Part shown: positions 25,687 to 35,065 of the stretch, piece by piece
Layout: each line of letters begins with the position of its first letter
Position numbering within the stretch: the first letter of the stretch is position 1
Assembly (NCBI RefSeq): GCF_002797755.1
Contig: NZ_PGFI01000011.1
Coordinates: 1,860,001-1,924,000, forward strand
From: Brevirhabdus pacifica
GTDB taxonomy: Bacteria > Pseudomonadota > Alphaproteobacteria > Rhodobacterales > Rhodobacteraceae
Direction of reading: 5' to 3'
Length of the DNA: 64,000 bases
Notes under the pieces: model-generated
The model's input: the letters and a program-made list of their open reading frames with translations, nothing else
What the model was told of the DNA's origin: nothing
The model's database searches: none
Position numbers and translations under genes: made by a program

Positions 25687-27410
25687 TCAAGGCCCCGGCG
25701 CTTGCGCTCCGCATCGTCCCAATAGATCAGCGGCTGGTAATCGGGCACGAAGCCCAGCCCCTTCTTGGCATCCGACGAGACCGCGTCCTGCGACGTGACG
25801 ACATCGATCACGGCGGGCGCGCTTTCCAGCGCCCGGGCGATCGCGCCGGGCAGGTCCGCCGGGTTCTCGACCCGTTCCCCGTAGAGGCCGAGGGCCTGCG
25901 CCATCCCCGCATAATCGGAATGGCGCAGCAGCGTGCCCACGACCCTTCCGCCGTAATTGTCGGACTGGTCGAACCGCTCGATGTTCCAGGCGGCGTTGTT
26001 GGACACGATGATCACCGGCTTGGCGCCCTGGCGCACGGCGGTGTCGATCTCCATCGCGTTCAGCCCGTAGGCCCCGTCGCCCGTGACGCAGATCACCTGG
26101 CGGTCGGGAAAGGCCAGGCTGGCGGCGTTGGCGTAAGGCACACCGACGCCCAGGCAGCCGAAGGCGCCCGCATCAAGGTAAGTGCCGGCCTCCAGCCCGA
26201 CGCGCGCGAAGCTCAGAAGATCGCCGCCGTCGGCCACGGCGATGTAATCGGGCGCAGCCACGTCCTTCAGCGCGTCGAAGATCGCCATCGGGTGGATCTT
26301 GCCGTCGCTGCCGGTCTGCGGCGTCTCGCGGTTGCCGCCCGAGGCACGGGCCACGTGCTTGGAACGGACCCCCTCGGCCCATTCCCGGTCCAGCGCCGGT
26401 GCGCCGATCTGCTGCCCGGCCTTGGCGATGGCCTCAAGCGCCAGGGCGGGTGTCGCCAGCAGCTCGGGCGCGCCGCGCCGGTTGTCGATCAGCTCGGACG
26501 CGGTGTCCGAGATACGGATGAACCTGGCGTTCGGGAAGACGGCCGGCGAGCCATAGCCAAGCTGATAGTCCAGGCGGCGGCCGATGGTGATGACCAGATC
26601 GGCATCCTGCATGGCCTGCCCGCGCATCGCCCCCACGAAAGAGGCGTGATCGCCCGAAACCAGGCCGCGCGATTCCTGCGTGTCGAGGTAAAGCGCGCCC
26701 GAGGCATCGAGCAGCCCGTTCAGCGCCTCGGCCGCGCCGTTGGCGCCCCTGCCCGTCACCACCACGGGGCGTTTGGCCGACCAGAGCGCCTGCGCCGCCT
26801 CGGTCACCGCCGCCGGATCGGGCGGCATGACGCGCGGCGCCTTGGGCCGCATCCAGTCGTCCAGAACCAGGTTCTCGGCGACATGCTCGCGCAGCACGTC
26901 GGTGGGGATCTCCAGGTAGACCGGACCGGGCTCTCCCCCGTCGCCCATGGCGCGCGCCACGGCCTCGTCCAGTTCGCGGATCACCTGCTCGGCCACCCGT
27001 GCCGTGCGCGACTGGCGCGCGACGGGTCGGATGATGTCCACGTGGGGGATGTCCTGAAGCGGCCCCATGTTCGCCTGCGGCCGCGACGTGCAGCCCCCGA
27101 TCAGCAAAAGCGGGATCCGCGCCAGCGAGGCGTTGGCGATGGCGGTCACCGTGTTGGTCACGCCGGGACCGGCGGTCACCATGGCGACGCCGAAGCCGCC
27201 GGTCAGCTCCGCGTGGGCGTGGGCCATGTGCACCGCCGCGCATTCGTGGCGCACGTCGACGATGCGAATGCCGCGCTGTGCGGCGAAATCCCAGATCGGC
27301 TGGATATGCCCGCCCTGCAGGCCGAAGATGCGGTCGACCCCGCGCGCCTGGAGGAATTTCGCGATCCAGGCGGCGACGCTGAGTTCGTCACTGTTGAGGT
27401 CTTGGGTCAT
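25683..27410 (-). CDS. Thiamine-pyrophosphate-dependent enzyme (acetolactate synthase-like), first copy
   Basis: A 575-residue TPP enzyme with PYR, central and PP domains. The activating glutamate is in [19 protein letters not shown] (about residue 52), the glycine segment VTAGPGVTN follows, and the ThDP/Mg motif runs from GDGAYG to SNN in the C-terminal third. This fold covers acetolactate synthase, oxalyl-CoA decarboxylase, 2-hydroxyacyl-CoA lyase and related carboligases. Placement between an acyl-CoA ligase and an SDR argues for cleavage of an acyl-CoA or oxoacid rather than amino-acid synthesis. No small regulatory subunit is nearby. Overlaps of 4 bases on both sides show tight coupling. 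Confidence 0.85.
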   Translation of the reverse strand: MTQDLNSDELSVAAWIAKFLQARGVDRIFGLQGGHIQPIWDFAAQRGIRIVDVRHECAAVHMAHAHAELTGGFGVAMVTAGPGVTNTVTAIANASLARIPLLLIGGCTSRPQANMGPLQDIPHVDIIRPVARQSRTARVAEQVIRELDEAVARAMGDGGEPGPVYLEIPTDVLREHVAENLVLDDWMRPKAPRVMPPDPAAVTEAAQALWSAKRPVVVTGRGANGAAEALNGLLDASGALYLDTQESRGLVSGDHASFVGAMRGQAMQDADLVITIGRRLDYQLGYGSPAVFPNARFIRISDTASELIDNRRGAPELLATPALALEAIAKAGQQIGAPALDREWAEGVRSKHVARASGGNRETPQTGSDGKIHPMAIFDALKDVAAPDYIAVADGGDLLSFARVGLEAGTYLDAGAFGCLGVGVPYANAASLAFPDRQVICVTGDGAYGLNAMEIDTAVRQGAKPVIIVSNNAAWNIERFDQSDNYGGRVVGTLLRHSDYAGMAQALGLYGERVENPADLPGAIARALESAPAVIDVVTSQDAVSSDAKKGLGFVPDYQPLIYWDDAERKRRGLE

Positions 27411-28999
27411 TCGGCTTCTGCTCCTGCTGTCTGCTTGGTGTCGAAAGCCCCCGAGAGGAGCTTTTCCTTGAGAATTCCGTGCTGGATCTTGCCCGTCGCC
27501 GTGCGCGGAATGTCATCGGCGTCGACGAAGGTGACGCCGCGCGGGCGCTTGAACCGGGCGATGCCGGTGCAGCTTGCGCCGATGAGGTCGGCCGCACCGA
27601 TCCGCGCGTCCTTCTGCAGGACGACGACGGCGTGGACCCGCTCTCCCCACTTGTCGTCGGGCAGGCCGACCACGGCCACGTCACGCACCTCCTCGGCGGC
27701 ACCGATGGCGGCCTCGACCTCGGCGGGGTAGATGTTCTCGCCGCCCGAAATGATCATGTTCTTCTTGCGATCGATCAGCTTGATGAAGCCGTTCTCGTCC
27801 CTCAGCGCCATGTCCCCGACGGTGCAATAATCGCCCCGGAACGCCTCGGCGGTCTTTTCGGGCAGGTTCCAGTAGCCGTCGAACGTGTAGGGGGTGCAGT
27901 GGAAAAGCTCTCCGGGCTGGCCGTCGGGCACCTCGTTGCCGTCATCGTCCAGCAGGCGGATCGGGGCGGTGCCCACGCATTCCCGCCCGACGGTGCCGAG
28001 GTTGGTGAACTGCTCGTCGGGGTGCAGCATCGTCACCCACCCTCCCTCGGAGGAGCCGTACAGCTCGAAGAGGCCCGAGTTCGGGAACATCTCCATCACC
28101 GCCCGCTTGGTGTCGGCCCGTGCCGGCGCCGAGGAGATCATCAGCTTGCTCATCCGCCCCAGTTCGCGCGCGCGGCCGTCGGCCTTCGCCTGTTCCAGCA
28201 TCATCGAATAATGGGTCGGCACCAGCGACGTGAAGGTGGCGCCCGAGCGTTCCATCACGTCCAGCGCCTCCTCGGGGTCGAAACTGGCGCGCGAATAGAT
28301 CGAGGTGACGCCGCCCCGGTAGCTGAAGGACGAGAAGAAGTTCAGCGAATTGGCGTGGCACATGGGCATGACCAGCAGCGCGTCGTCGCGCCCGCCGATC
28401 GACAGCTCGATGTCGGTGACAAACGCGATCAGCGCCTGGCCCCGGTGGCTTCGGATCACGCCCTTGGGCTTGCCGGTGGTGCCCGAGGTATACATCAGCG
28501 CCCAAGGGTCGGTGTCGGCGATTGCCATATCAGGGGCCGAGGACGCGGCCTGCTGAAGCAAATCCTCGTAGTCTCGCCAGCCGGCGGCCCGCCCCCCGAA
28601 AAGGACATAGCGCGACGGGTCGATCCCCAGCGCGTCGCGCACTTCCTCGATCTCCTCATGAAGGCCGTGCTGGGCCAGGATCGCGGTGGCGCCGCAATCC
28701 TCGATGATGAACCGCATCTCCTGCGGGCTGAGCCGGAAGTTGAGGGGCACCGCGATGATGCCGGTCTTGGCTGTGGCGGCATAGATCTCGGCCCATTCCA
28801 GCCGGTTGTAGGCCAGAAGGGCAACGCGGTCGCCCTTGCCCAGGCCCATACCCAGCAGGGCGTTGCCAAGCCGCCGCGCGCGCTCGTTCCACTGGCCAAA
28901 GCTCATCGAGCGTTCAAGATCCCGCGCACCCAGTTCCTCGGGCCGCAACCGGGCAAACCCGTCCAGCATCTGCCCGAAGGTCAACAAGGACTTCGTCAT
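27407..28999 (-). CDS. AMP-forming acyl-CoA ligase, head of the GntR-controlled operon
   Basis: A 530-residue class I adenylate-forming enzyme activating a carboxylate with ATP and CoA. The P-loop-like [11 protein letters not shown], the YGSSEGG motif and the C-terminal lysine in TATGKIQHG are all present. First gene of the reverse-strand operon, following the GntR-family regulator with a 237-base spacer that contains a perfect 15-base palindrome. Its substrate sets the pathway entry: by analogy with LvaE it might be a 4-oxo or 4-hydroxy acid, but the binding pocket cannot be judged here. Confidence 0.9.
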   Translation of the reverse strand: MTKSLLTFGQMLDGFARLRPEELGARDLERSMSFGQWNERARRLGNALLGMGLGKGDRVALLAYNRLEWAEIYAATAKTGIIAVPLNFRLSPQEMRFIIEDCGATAILAQHGLHEEIEEVRDALGIDPSRYVLFGGRAAGWRDYEDLLQQAASSAPDMAIADTDPWALMYTSGTTGKPKGVIRSHRGQALIAFVTDIELSIGGRDDALLVMPMCHANSLNFFSSFSYRGGVTSIYSRASFDPEEALDVMERSGATFTSLVPTHYSMMLEQAKADGRARELGRMSKLMISSAPARADTKRAVMEMFPNSGLFELYGSSEGGWVTMLHPDEQFTNLGTVGRECVGTAPIRLLDDDGNEVPDGQPGELFHCTPYTFDGYWNLPEKTAEAFRGDYCTVGDMALRDENGFIKLIDRKKNMIISGGENIYPAEVEAAIGAAEEVRDVAVVGLPDDKWGERVHAVVVLQKDARIGAADLIGASCTGIARFKRPRGVTFVDADDIPRTATGKIQHGILKEKLLSGAFDTKQTAGAEAE

Positions 29000-29085
29000 T
29001 CCTGCCCCTTTCCCACGTTCCGATCGCTTGCTGTCACCTGGAACCGGATCCGATCACATCCCGCCACGGGTCGCATCCGGCGTTC

Positions 29086-29100
29086 TGAATTCCGAATTCA
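29086..29100. promoter_or_regulatory. Perfect 15-base palindrome, candidate GntR operator before the acyl-CoA operon
   Basis: TGAATTC-C-GAATTCA is fully symmetric around 29093 and lies 87 bases upstream of the ligase start. The core TGAATTCA recurs upstream of the GntR gene itself. Confidence 0.7.
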
Positions 29101-29236
29101 CAATCTCGCCGGAAGGGATTCGAGTCAAGCGATGGCTGTTGGGCGCAATTGTCCGTTTTAGTCTCGGCACTGGCATAGCCCACGCGGGCCTATAGCCCCT
29201 GTCGGGGTGTCGCGCGGCCCGCATGCAGCGGCGCGA

Positions 29237-29980
29237 TCAGCGCCGGGCTGGGGCCGAGTTGCGCTGTGCCGAAGCGTCCGGCGAGGCGTTGAAAAGGTGG
29301 TCCGTCTGGCCCGAAGCCATGGCGGCGCTCAGGGCCTCTTCGGCGCCGGTCACGTGCTCGGCCGCGCGGGCCACGGCGCCGTCCGCATCCCCGGCCACCA
29401 GCGCATCGAGGATCTCGTGATGCTGCGCCCAGACAAGGGGGCCGCGCTTGGCGTGCAGCAGGACACCGATCATCACCCGGCGCAGAAACAGCCAATGGGC
29501 CTCGGCCGTGGGCTTGATGAGCGGGTTGCCGGACATGTCGTAGATGAAGGTGTGAAAATCCACGTCGTGGCGCACGGCCTCGGCCACGCCGCCCGATTTC
29601 TCGGCCCCGTTTCCGGCCGCCAGGATCGCATCGCCCTCGCGGCGTAGGCGCGCCTTGAACCCCTGGTCCGCGCGGGACCTTTCGGCGACCAGGCGGGCCG
29701 CCAACTGGTCCAGCACCAGCCGGATCTGGTAATGATGCTGCATGCCGGCGCGGTCGATCGGCGCCACGTAAAGCCCCCGTCCCCCGCTTTCGACCACCAG
29801 CCCATCGTTCTTGAGAAGCAGCATCGCCTGCTGGATCGGCTGGCGCGAGACGCCGAGGGCGGCGGCCAGCTCTTCCTGAACAAGATGGGTGCCCGGTGCC
29901 AGGATGCAGTCGCAGATGTCTTCGCGCACGGAGTGATAGACCTGTTCGGTCCGGCTGGGGATGCTCGACAATTTCTGCAC
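29237..29980 (-). CDS. GntR-family (FCD-type) transcriptional regulator
   Basis: A 247-residue GntR protein: N-terminal winged helix (YHSVREDICDCILAPG, then LAAALGVSRQPIQQAMLLL) and an all-helical FCD effector domain with a metal-site pattern (HDVDFHTFIYDMSGN and a later AEHV). The start is GTG 29980, with GGAG eight bases before it. It precedes the acyl-CoA operon on the same strand and shares a TGAATTC-type operator with it, so it is the likely local controller and autoregulator. The inducer is probably an acid or CoA ester from the pathway. Confidence 0.88.
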   Translation of the reverse strand: MQKLSSIPSRTEQVYHSVREDICDCILAPGTHLVQEELAAALGVSRQPIQQAMLLLKNDGLVVESGGRGLYVAPIDRAGMQHHYQIRLVLDQLAARLVAERSRADQGFKARLRREGDAILAAGNGAEKSGGVAEAVRHDVDFHTFIYDMSGNPLIKPTAEAHWLFLRRVMIGVLLHAKRGPLVWAQHHEILDALVAGDADGAVARAAEHVTGAEEALSAAMASGQTDHLFNASPDASAQRNSAPARR

Positions 29981-30005
29981 TTGGGTACTCCGAATCGCGT
30001 GAACT

Positions 30006-30015
30006 CTGAATTCAG
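30006..30015. promoter_or_regulatory. CTGAATTCAG palindrome before the GntR gene
   Basis: A 10-base perfect palindrome sharing the TGAATTCA core with the 29086-29100 operator, 26 bases before the GTG start of the GntR gene. It is likely an autoregulatory site. Confidence 0.6.
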
Positions 30016-30107
30016 CAGTCGGAATGGACGCTAGTCGGAGCGCCGCGTAATGTCACCACGGTTGCATCCGGGGGGACCTCGACCAGCGGCAGGCGAGAGT
30101 GGGAAAT

Positions 30108-30134
30108 GGCAGGGCAAGCCGCAAGGCCCCTGCC
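30108..30134 (-). terminator. Possible terminator after hemN (second copy)
   Basis: GGCAGGG (30108-30114) pairs with CCCTGCC (30128-30134) across a 13-base loop, directly after the hemN stop on the reverse strand. No clear T run follows. Confidence 0.35.
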
Positions 30135-30135
30135 C

Positions 30136-31476
30136 TCAGACCGCGCGGCTGAACATGGTCTCGCTGGTCGAAAGATCCTCGATGCCGGCGGCGATGGGCC
30201 GGGCATAGGCGAAGGAGGCCAGCCGGATACGCCCCTGGTCTTCGACCGCGGCGCCGGGCAGGTCCTTCAGCACCCGCTGTGCCCGGGCAAGGATAGGCGC
30301 GGGGTCCAGCCCCTGGGCGCGGCACTGGGCGTCGATGTCGGCCGCGCCTTCGCACATCAGCCCCTCGATGATGGCGCCGATTGCGCGCTCCTCGGGGCCA
30401 AGGCGGAAGCCCCTGGCGGTGGGAAGGCTCTCCCGGCCCAGCATCTCCTGCCAGGCGCCGGTGGCGGCGACGTTTTGGGCATACCCCTCCGGGTAGCGCG
30501 AAATGGCCGATGCGCCCATGCCGATCAGCACCCTTGCCGTGTCGGTCGTGTAGCCCTGGAAATTGCGCCGCAGGGTGCCGGCGCGCGCGGCGTTGGCCAT
30601 GGAATCCCCGGGCAAGGCGTAGTGATCGATCCCGATCGCCACATATCCCGCGCCGGTCAGCCGCTCACGCGCCAGTGCCTCCAGGTCCAGACGCTCCTCG
30701 GCGTCCGGCAGATGCTGTTCGCAGATCAGGTTCTGGCGCCGGGCCATCCAGGGCACGTGGGCATAGCCGTAAAGGGCGATGCGGTCCGGGCCCAGGTCGA
30801 GCACCTGGTCCACCGTCGCCCCGAGCTTGGCCGGGCTCTGGTGCGGCAATCCGAAGAGCAGGTCCATGTTGACGCTGCCGATCCCCGCCTCGCGCAGCAG
30901 GCGCATCGCCCGCTGGGTCACCTCGAAATCCTGGAACCTTCCGATGGCGCGCTGAACCACGGGGTCGAAATCCTGAACCCCCAGCGATCCCCGCGTGAGC
31001 CCCATGGACAGCAGCGCCTCCAGACGCTCGGGCCCGAACTCGCAAGGGTCGATCTCGACCGAGACCTCGCGGGCCTCCGCAATGGGAAAGGCGCGCAGCA
31101 TCTCGCCCAGGCGCGTCAGAAGTGCCGGCGACAGAAGGGTCGGCGTGCCGCCCCCGAGATGAAGCTGCGAGACCCCGACCCCGTCGGGCAGGCTTGCGCG
31201 CACCAGCGCGATCTCGGTCTCGAGATGGTCGAGGTAGCGGATCAGCGGCCCCTCGCTGCGGGTGCCCTGGGTGCGGCAGGCGCAGAACCAGCAGAGCCTG
31301 CGGCAGAAGGGCAGATGAACGTAAAGCGAGACCGCATCCCCCGCCGGAACCCGCGCCAGCCATTCGGCGGTGTCGGCGGGGCCGATCGCCGGTCCGAAAC
31401 GGTTCGCCGGGGGGTAGCTGGTGTATCTGGGGGCGCGAGAACGGGCCAGCGCGCGGCGAAGGTCATCCTGTGTCAT
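30136..31476 (-). CDS. hemN: Oxygen-independent coproporphyrinogen III dehydrogenase (second copy)
   Basis: A 446-residue radical-SAM HemN with cluster cysteines Cys58, Cys62 and Cys65 (CRRLCWFC), the APRYTSYPPANRF opening and LHLGGGTPTLL. It makes protoporphyrinogen IX for haem and bacteriochlorophyll-type synthesis without oxygen. It is divergent from fnrL with an FNR box between, as in Rhodobacter. The box centre lies exactly 41.5 bases before the ATG and no Shine-Dalgarno sequence is seen, so a leaderless FNR-activated transcript is likely. It is clearly distinct in sequence from the copy at 3850. Confidence 0.92.
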   Translation of the reverse strand: MTQDDLRRALARSRAPRYTSYPPANRFGPAIGPADTAEWLARVPAGDAVSLYVHLPFCRRLCWFCACRTQGTRSEGPLIRYLDHLETEIALVRASLPDGVGVSQLHLGGGTPTLLSPALLTRLGEMLRAFPIAEAREVSVEIDPCEFGPERLEALLSMGLTRGSLGVQDFDPVVQRAIGRFQDFEVTQRAMRLLREAGIGSVNMDLLFGLPHQSPAKLGATVDQVLDLGPDRIALYGYAHVPWMARRQNLICEQHLPDAEERLDLEALARERLTGAGYVAIGIDHYALPGDSMANAARAGTLRRNFQGYTTDTARVLIGMGASAISRYPEGYAQNVAATGAWQEMLGRESLPTARGFRLGPEERAIGAIIEGLMCEGAADIDAQCRAQGLDPAPILARAQRVLKDLPGAAVEDQGRIRLASFAYARPIAAGIEDLSTSETMFSRAV

Positions 31477-31510
31477 GGCGCATCAATGGGACCGCGACCA
31501 AGGGACCGCA

Positions 31511-31524
31511 TTGATACAGGTCAA
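31511..31524. promoter_or_regulatory. FNR box between hemN and fnrL
   Basis: TTGATACAGGTCAA matches TTGAT-N4-ATCAA at 9 of 10 positions. It sits 41.5 bases from the hemN ATG (activating position if transcription starts there) and about 27 bases upstream of the inferred fnrL start (overlapping the -35 region, a repressing position). Confidence 0.8.
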
Positions 31525-31531
31525 CACGCAC

Positions 31532-31537
31532 TATAAA
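31532..31537 (+). promoter_or_regulatory. -10 element of the fnrL promoter
   Basis: TATAAA (5 of 6 to consensus) ends eight bases before the fnrL ATG, so transcription should start within a couple of bases of the start codon. No Shine-Dalgarno sequence is present, consistent with a nearly leaderless message. Confidence 0.5.
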
Positions 31538-31545
31538 CTGGTCCC

Positions 31546-32286
31546 ATGGTAGCCCAGACAAGAACCTCCGCCTGCTCCGAATGCCCGATCCGCCACCGCG
31601 CCGTCTGCGCCGAATGCGGCACGGACGACCTGGCCGTGCTGGAGATGGCGAAAAGCTACAAGACCTACCCCGCCGGCACGCGCCTGGCCTCGGAAGGTCA
31701 GCCCCTGATGCATTTCTCCTCCTTCGTCGCGGGGGCGGCGACCATGTCGCGCATGCTGGAGGACGGGCGCCGGCAGACCGTGGGCCTGCTGATGGCGTCT
31801 GATTTCATCGGTCGCCCCGGGCGCGCCGTCTCGGCCTATGATGTCGAGGCGCTGAGCGAGGTGACCCTGTGCCGGTTCGAGCGCCGGACCTTCGAGACGC
31901 TGGTCAAGCGCACGCCCGCCATCGCGGCGCGCATGCTGACCATGACCCTCGACGAGCTGGACGCCGCCCGCGAGCTGGCGGTGATCCTGGGCCGCATGAC
32001 CGCCCGCGAGAAGGTCGCCGCCTTCCTGGTCAGCATGGTGCGGCGCCTGGCGCTGATCGACGGCGCCGAGGTGCCCACCGACGAGGTGACCTTCAAGCTG
32101 CCCCTGTCGCGCGACCAGATCGCCGACCACCTGGGCCTGACCATCGAGACGACCAGCCGCCAGTTCACTGCCCTGCGCAAGGAAGGTCTGATCGACCTGC
32201 CGGGCGGGCGCAGCGTACGCATCCCCGATTTCCAGCGCCTGACGCTGGAGACGGGCGAGGATGACGACGGCGGTCCGCTGGACTGA
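31546..32286 (+). CDS. fnrL: FnrL, oxygen-sensing Crp/Fnr-family regulator
   Basis: A 246-residue Crp/Fnr protein. Cys10, Cys13, Cys21 and Cys109 have the same mutual spacing as the [4Fe-4S] ligands of Rhodobacter FnrL. The recognition helix reads ETTSRQF, which contains the E-x2-S-R residues that read TTGAT. The cluster is destroyed by oxygen, so the dimer activates genes only under low oxygen. FNR boxes in this window before both hemN genes, ccoN and ccoG are its likely targets, and the box before its own gene suggests autoregulation. Confidence 0.94.
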   Translation: MVAQTRTSACSECPIRHRAVCAECGTDDLAVLEMAKSYKTYPAGTRLASEGQPLMHFSSFVAGAATMSRMLEDGRRQTVGLLMASDFIGRPGRAVSAYDVEALSEVTLCRFERRTFETLVKRTPAIAARMLTMTLDELDAARELAVILGRMTAREKVAAFLVSMVRRLALIDGAEVPTDEVTFKLPLSRDQIADHLGLTIETTSRQFTALRKEGLIDLPGGRSVRIPDFQRLTLETGEDDDGGPLD

Positions 32287-32378
32287 TATCCCGACTTTTC
32301 CAGCTGATTCCTTCGCATGAGTGCGCCTGTCCGATTGGCGCGGTCGGCAGGCGTTCGGGCGCGTGGTTTGCCGGGGAT

Positions 32379-32410
32379 GCCTCCGGCGGGGATATTTTTG
32401 CGACAATGAA
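32379..32410 (+). repeat. GCCTCCGGCGGGG-type intergenic repeat, copy 1
   Basis: GCCTCCGGCGGGGATATTT followed after five bases by CGACAATGAA; the first part can fold as GCC-TCC-GGC. Almost the same 32 bases recur at 59648-59679. Similar elements are scattered between genes in Rhodobacterales. Confidence 0.7.
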
Positions 32411-32510
32411 GGTAGGCCCGCCGCGGGGCGGATACGCGGTTTGGCCCCTGCAATGGCGGGCGGGCTGTGCGCGTCTGCCGCAGCATGAGGGGGCGCATGG
32501 CTGCCCGCGC

Positions 32511-32524
32511 TTGATCTGGGTCAA
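32511..32524 (+). promoter_or_regulatory. FNR box upstream of ccoN
   Basis: TTGATCTGGGTCAA fits the FNR consensus at 9 of 10 positions. Its centre is 90 bases before the ccoN ATG, placing a class II transcription start near 32559 and a leader of about 49 bases. Confidence 0.85.
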
Positions 32525-32607
32525 GGAGCGGACCCTGCTGACGTGACATCGAAGGTCGGACTGCCGCGGTCGCCCGTGGCTTCGAAGTTCGATTCAGGGA
32601 AGCCGGA

Positions 32608-34212
32608 ATGTCCGACATATTCAAACTGCCGTTATTGGGTCTGATCACCCTCCTGGCCGCGGTCGCGGCCGACTGGGGGCGCGACCTGGCCTACAGCGTC
32701 CACGCCGTCATCATCATGCTGACCGCGGGGGGGCTTTTCCTGTGGCAGCTGCGCCAGGTGGGGGTCGAGCGACCGGCCCCGGACCTCGGGGCCTACATGG
32801 ACGGGCCGGTGCGCGCCGGTGTCATCGCCACCGCCTTCTGGGGGATCACCGGCTTTCTGGTCGGGGTATTCATCGCGGCACAGCTGGCCTTTCCGGCGCT
32901 GAACTTCGACTGGTCCGAGGGCTACCTGAACTTCGGCCGGCTGCGGCCGCTGCACACCTCGGCGGTGATCTTCGCCTTCGGGGGCAACGCCCTGCTGGGG
33001 ACCTCGTTCTACATCGTCCAGCGCACCAGCGCCGCCCGTCTCTGGGGCGGCAACCTGGCCTGGTTCGTCTTCTGGGGATACCAGCTGTTCATCGTGCTGG
33101 CCGCCACCGGCTACCTGCTGGGGGCGACCCAGGGCAAGGAATACGCCGAGCCCGAGTGGTACGTCGATCTGTGGCTGACCGTGGTGTGGCTGGCCTATCT
33201 GGCCGTGTTCATGGGCACCATCCTGAACCGGCGCGAGCGGCATATCTACGTCGCCAACTGGTTCTTCCTGGCCTTCATCGTCACGGTGGCGATGCTGCAC
33301 GTGGTCAACAACCTGTCGATCCCGGTGTCGATCTTCGGGTCGAAATCGGTGCAGGTCTTCGCCGGGGTCCAGGACGCCATGGTGCAATGGTGGTACGGCC
33401 ACAACGCCGTGGGCTTCTTCCTGACGGCCGGCTTTCTGGGAATGATGTATTACTTCGTGCCCAAGCAGGCCGGTCGGCCGGTCTACAGCTACAAGCTGTC
33501 GATCATCCACTTCTGGGCGCTGATCTTCCTTTATATCTGGGCAGGGCCCCATCACCTGCATTACACCGCGCTGCCCGACTGGGCCTCGACCCTGGGCATG
33601 GTCTTCTCGGTCATCCTGTGGATGCCCTCCTGGGGCGGCATGATCAACGGGCTGATGACCCTGGAAGGGGCCTGGGACAAGATCCGCACCGACCCGATCA
33701 TCCGAATGTTCGTGGGCTCGCTTGCCTTTTACGGCATGTCGACCTTCGAGGGGCCGATGATGTCGATCCGCGCGGTCAACTCGCTGTCCCACTACACCGA
33801 CTGGACCATCGGCCACGTCCATTCCGGCGCGCTGGGCTGGAACGGGCTGATCACCTTCGGCGCCATCTACTTCCTGACGCCGCGTCTGTGGGGCCGCGAG
33901 AAGATGCATTCCATGGCCGCCATCAACTGGCACTTCTGGCTCGCGACGATCGGCATCGTTCTCTACGCCTCGTCGATGTGGGTGTCGGGGCTGATGGAAG
34001 GGCTGATGTGGCGCGAGGTGGATTCCCAGGGCTTCCTGGTGAACGCCTTCGCCGACACCGTCGCCGCCAAGTTTCCGATGAACGTGGTCCGCGCGCTGGG
34101 CGGCCTGCTCTACCTCGCCGGGGCGCTGGTGATGGCCTGGAACATGTGGATGACCATCCGCGCGCCCTCGGCCCACCCCGTCCTTGCCCGCCAACCCGCT
34201 TTCGAGAAGTGA
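32608..34212 (+). CDS. ccoN: cbb3-type cytochrome c oxidase subunit I
   Basis: A 534-residue polytopic haem-copper oxidase subunit carrying the low-spin haem b and the haem b3-CuB site, where oxygen is reduced at high affinity. At least twelve membrane segments can be traced. Histidine motifs include [21 protein letters not shown] and [13 protein letters not shown], which supply haem and CuB ligands. First gene of ccoNOQP, behind an FNR box, so expressed at low oxygen. Confidence 0.95.
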   Translation: MSDIFKLPLLGLITLLAAVAADWGRDLAYSVHAVIIMLTAGGLFLWQLRQVGVERPAPDLGAYMDGPVRAGVIATAFWGITGFLVGVFIAAQLAFPALNFDWSEGYLNFGRLRPLHTSAVIFAFGGNALLGTSFYIVQRTSAARLWGGNLAWFVFWGYQLFIVLAATGYLLGATQGKEYAEPEWYVDLWLTVVWLAYLAVFMGTILNRRERHIYVANWFFLAFIVTVAMLHVVNNLSIPVSIFGSKSVQVFAGVQDAMVQWWYGHNAVGFFLTAGFLGMMYYFVPKQAGRPVYSYKLSIIHFWALIFLYIWAGPHHLHYTALPDWASTLGMVFSVILWMPSWGGMINGLMTLEGAWDKIRTDPIIRMFVGSLAFYGMSTFEGPMMSIRAVNSLSHYTDWTIGHVHSGALGWNGLITFGAIYFLTPRLWGREKMHSMAAINWHFWLATIGIVLYASSMWVSGLMEGLMWREVDSQGFLVNAFADTVAAKFPMNVVRALGGLLYLAGALVMAWNMWMTIRAPSAHPVLARQPAFEK

Positions 34213-34216
34213 GCCG

Positions 34217-35056
34217 ATGAGCAACAACACCCACATCCCCCCGATCGCGGACGATCCCCGTGTCCTGCAGCCGGCCGACAGCGCCCGGGGCGCCCACCCT
34301 GGTCCCGACCCCGACCCGGCGCCGCCCGAGGCGGGCCTGATCGACAAGCATAAGGTGCTGGAGCGCAACGCCACCCTGCTTCTGGTCTTCTCGTTCCTGG
34401 CCGTCACCGTCGGCGGCATCGTCGAGATCGCGCCGCTCTTCTGGCTGGAGAACACGATCGAGGAGGTGGAGGGCGTGCGCCCCTACTCCCCCCTCGAGCT
34501 TGCCGGGCGCGACATCTACCTGCGCGAGGGCTGCTATACCTGCCACAGCCAGATGGTGCGGCCCATGCGCGACGAGAACGAGCGCTACGGCCATTACTCG
34601 CTGGCCGCCGAGTCGATGTACGACCACCCGTTCCAATGGGGCTCCAAGCGGACGGGGCCTGACCTGGCCCGGGTTGGCGGGCGCTATTCGGACGAGTGGC
34701 AGCTGGATCACCTGCGGGACCCGCAGTCGGTCGTCCCCGAGAGCATCATGCCCAAATACGACTATCTGGAGCGGGTCGAGCTGGACGGCGCCCATATCGC
34801 CGAGCTGATGCAGACCCACCAGCTGGTGGGCGTGCCCTACAGCGACGAGATGATCGCCAGCGCCCGCGAGGATTTCGCGGTCCAGGTCGATCCCTTCGGC
34901 GACACAGACGGGCTGCTTGAACGCTACCCGGGGGCGCAGGTGCGCAATTTCGACGGTCAGCCCGGCATTTCCGAGATGGATGCCCTGATCGCCTATCTCC
35001 AGATGCTCGGGACGCTGGTCGATTTCTCGACCTTCGTCGCCGACAGCAGCCGCTGA
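34217..35056 (+). CDS. ccoO: cbb3-type cytochrome c oxidase subunit II (monohaem cytochrome c)
   Basis: A 279-residue membrane-anchored cytochrome c. One membrane helix (about residues 52-74, [18 protein letters not shown]) is followed by the haem motif [12 protein letters not shown] (Cys106, Cys109, His110). It passes electrons from CcoP to CcoN. The start ATG 34217 is four bases after the ccoN stop. Unusual is a Pro/Asp-rich stretch of about 40 residues before [12 protein letters not shown], where most CcoO proteins begin. Confidence 0.94.
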   Translation: MSNNTHIPPIADDPRVLQPADSARGAHPGPDPDPAPPEAGLIDKHKVLERNATLLLVFSFLAVTVGGIVEIAPLFWLENTIEEVEGVRPYSPLELAGRDIYLREGCYTCHSQMVRPMRDENERYGHYSLAAESMYDHPFQWGSKRTGPDLARVGGRYSDEWQLDHLRDPQSVVPESIMPKYDYLERVELDGAHIAELMQTHQLVGVPYSDEMIASAREDFAVQVDPFGDTDGLLERYPGAQVRNFDGQPGISEMDALIAYLQMLGTLVDFSTFVADSSR

Positions 35057-35065
35057 GGACATGCC

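Larger units (their letters stand above)
32287..32607. other. 321-base spacer between fnrL and ccoN
   Basis: Holds one copy of the GCCTCCGGCGGGG repeat and the FNR box of ccoN; no gene is readable in it. The rest is ordinary GC-rich sequence. Confidence 0.6.

Noticed and set aside
25683-27410. Biosynthetic acetolactate synthase large subunit (ilvB)
   Set aside because: No small subunit and an acyl-CoA catabolic context; a lyase or carboligase of another type fits better.
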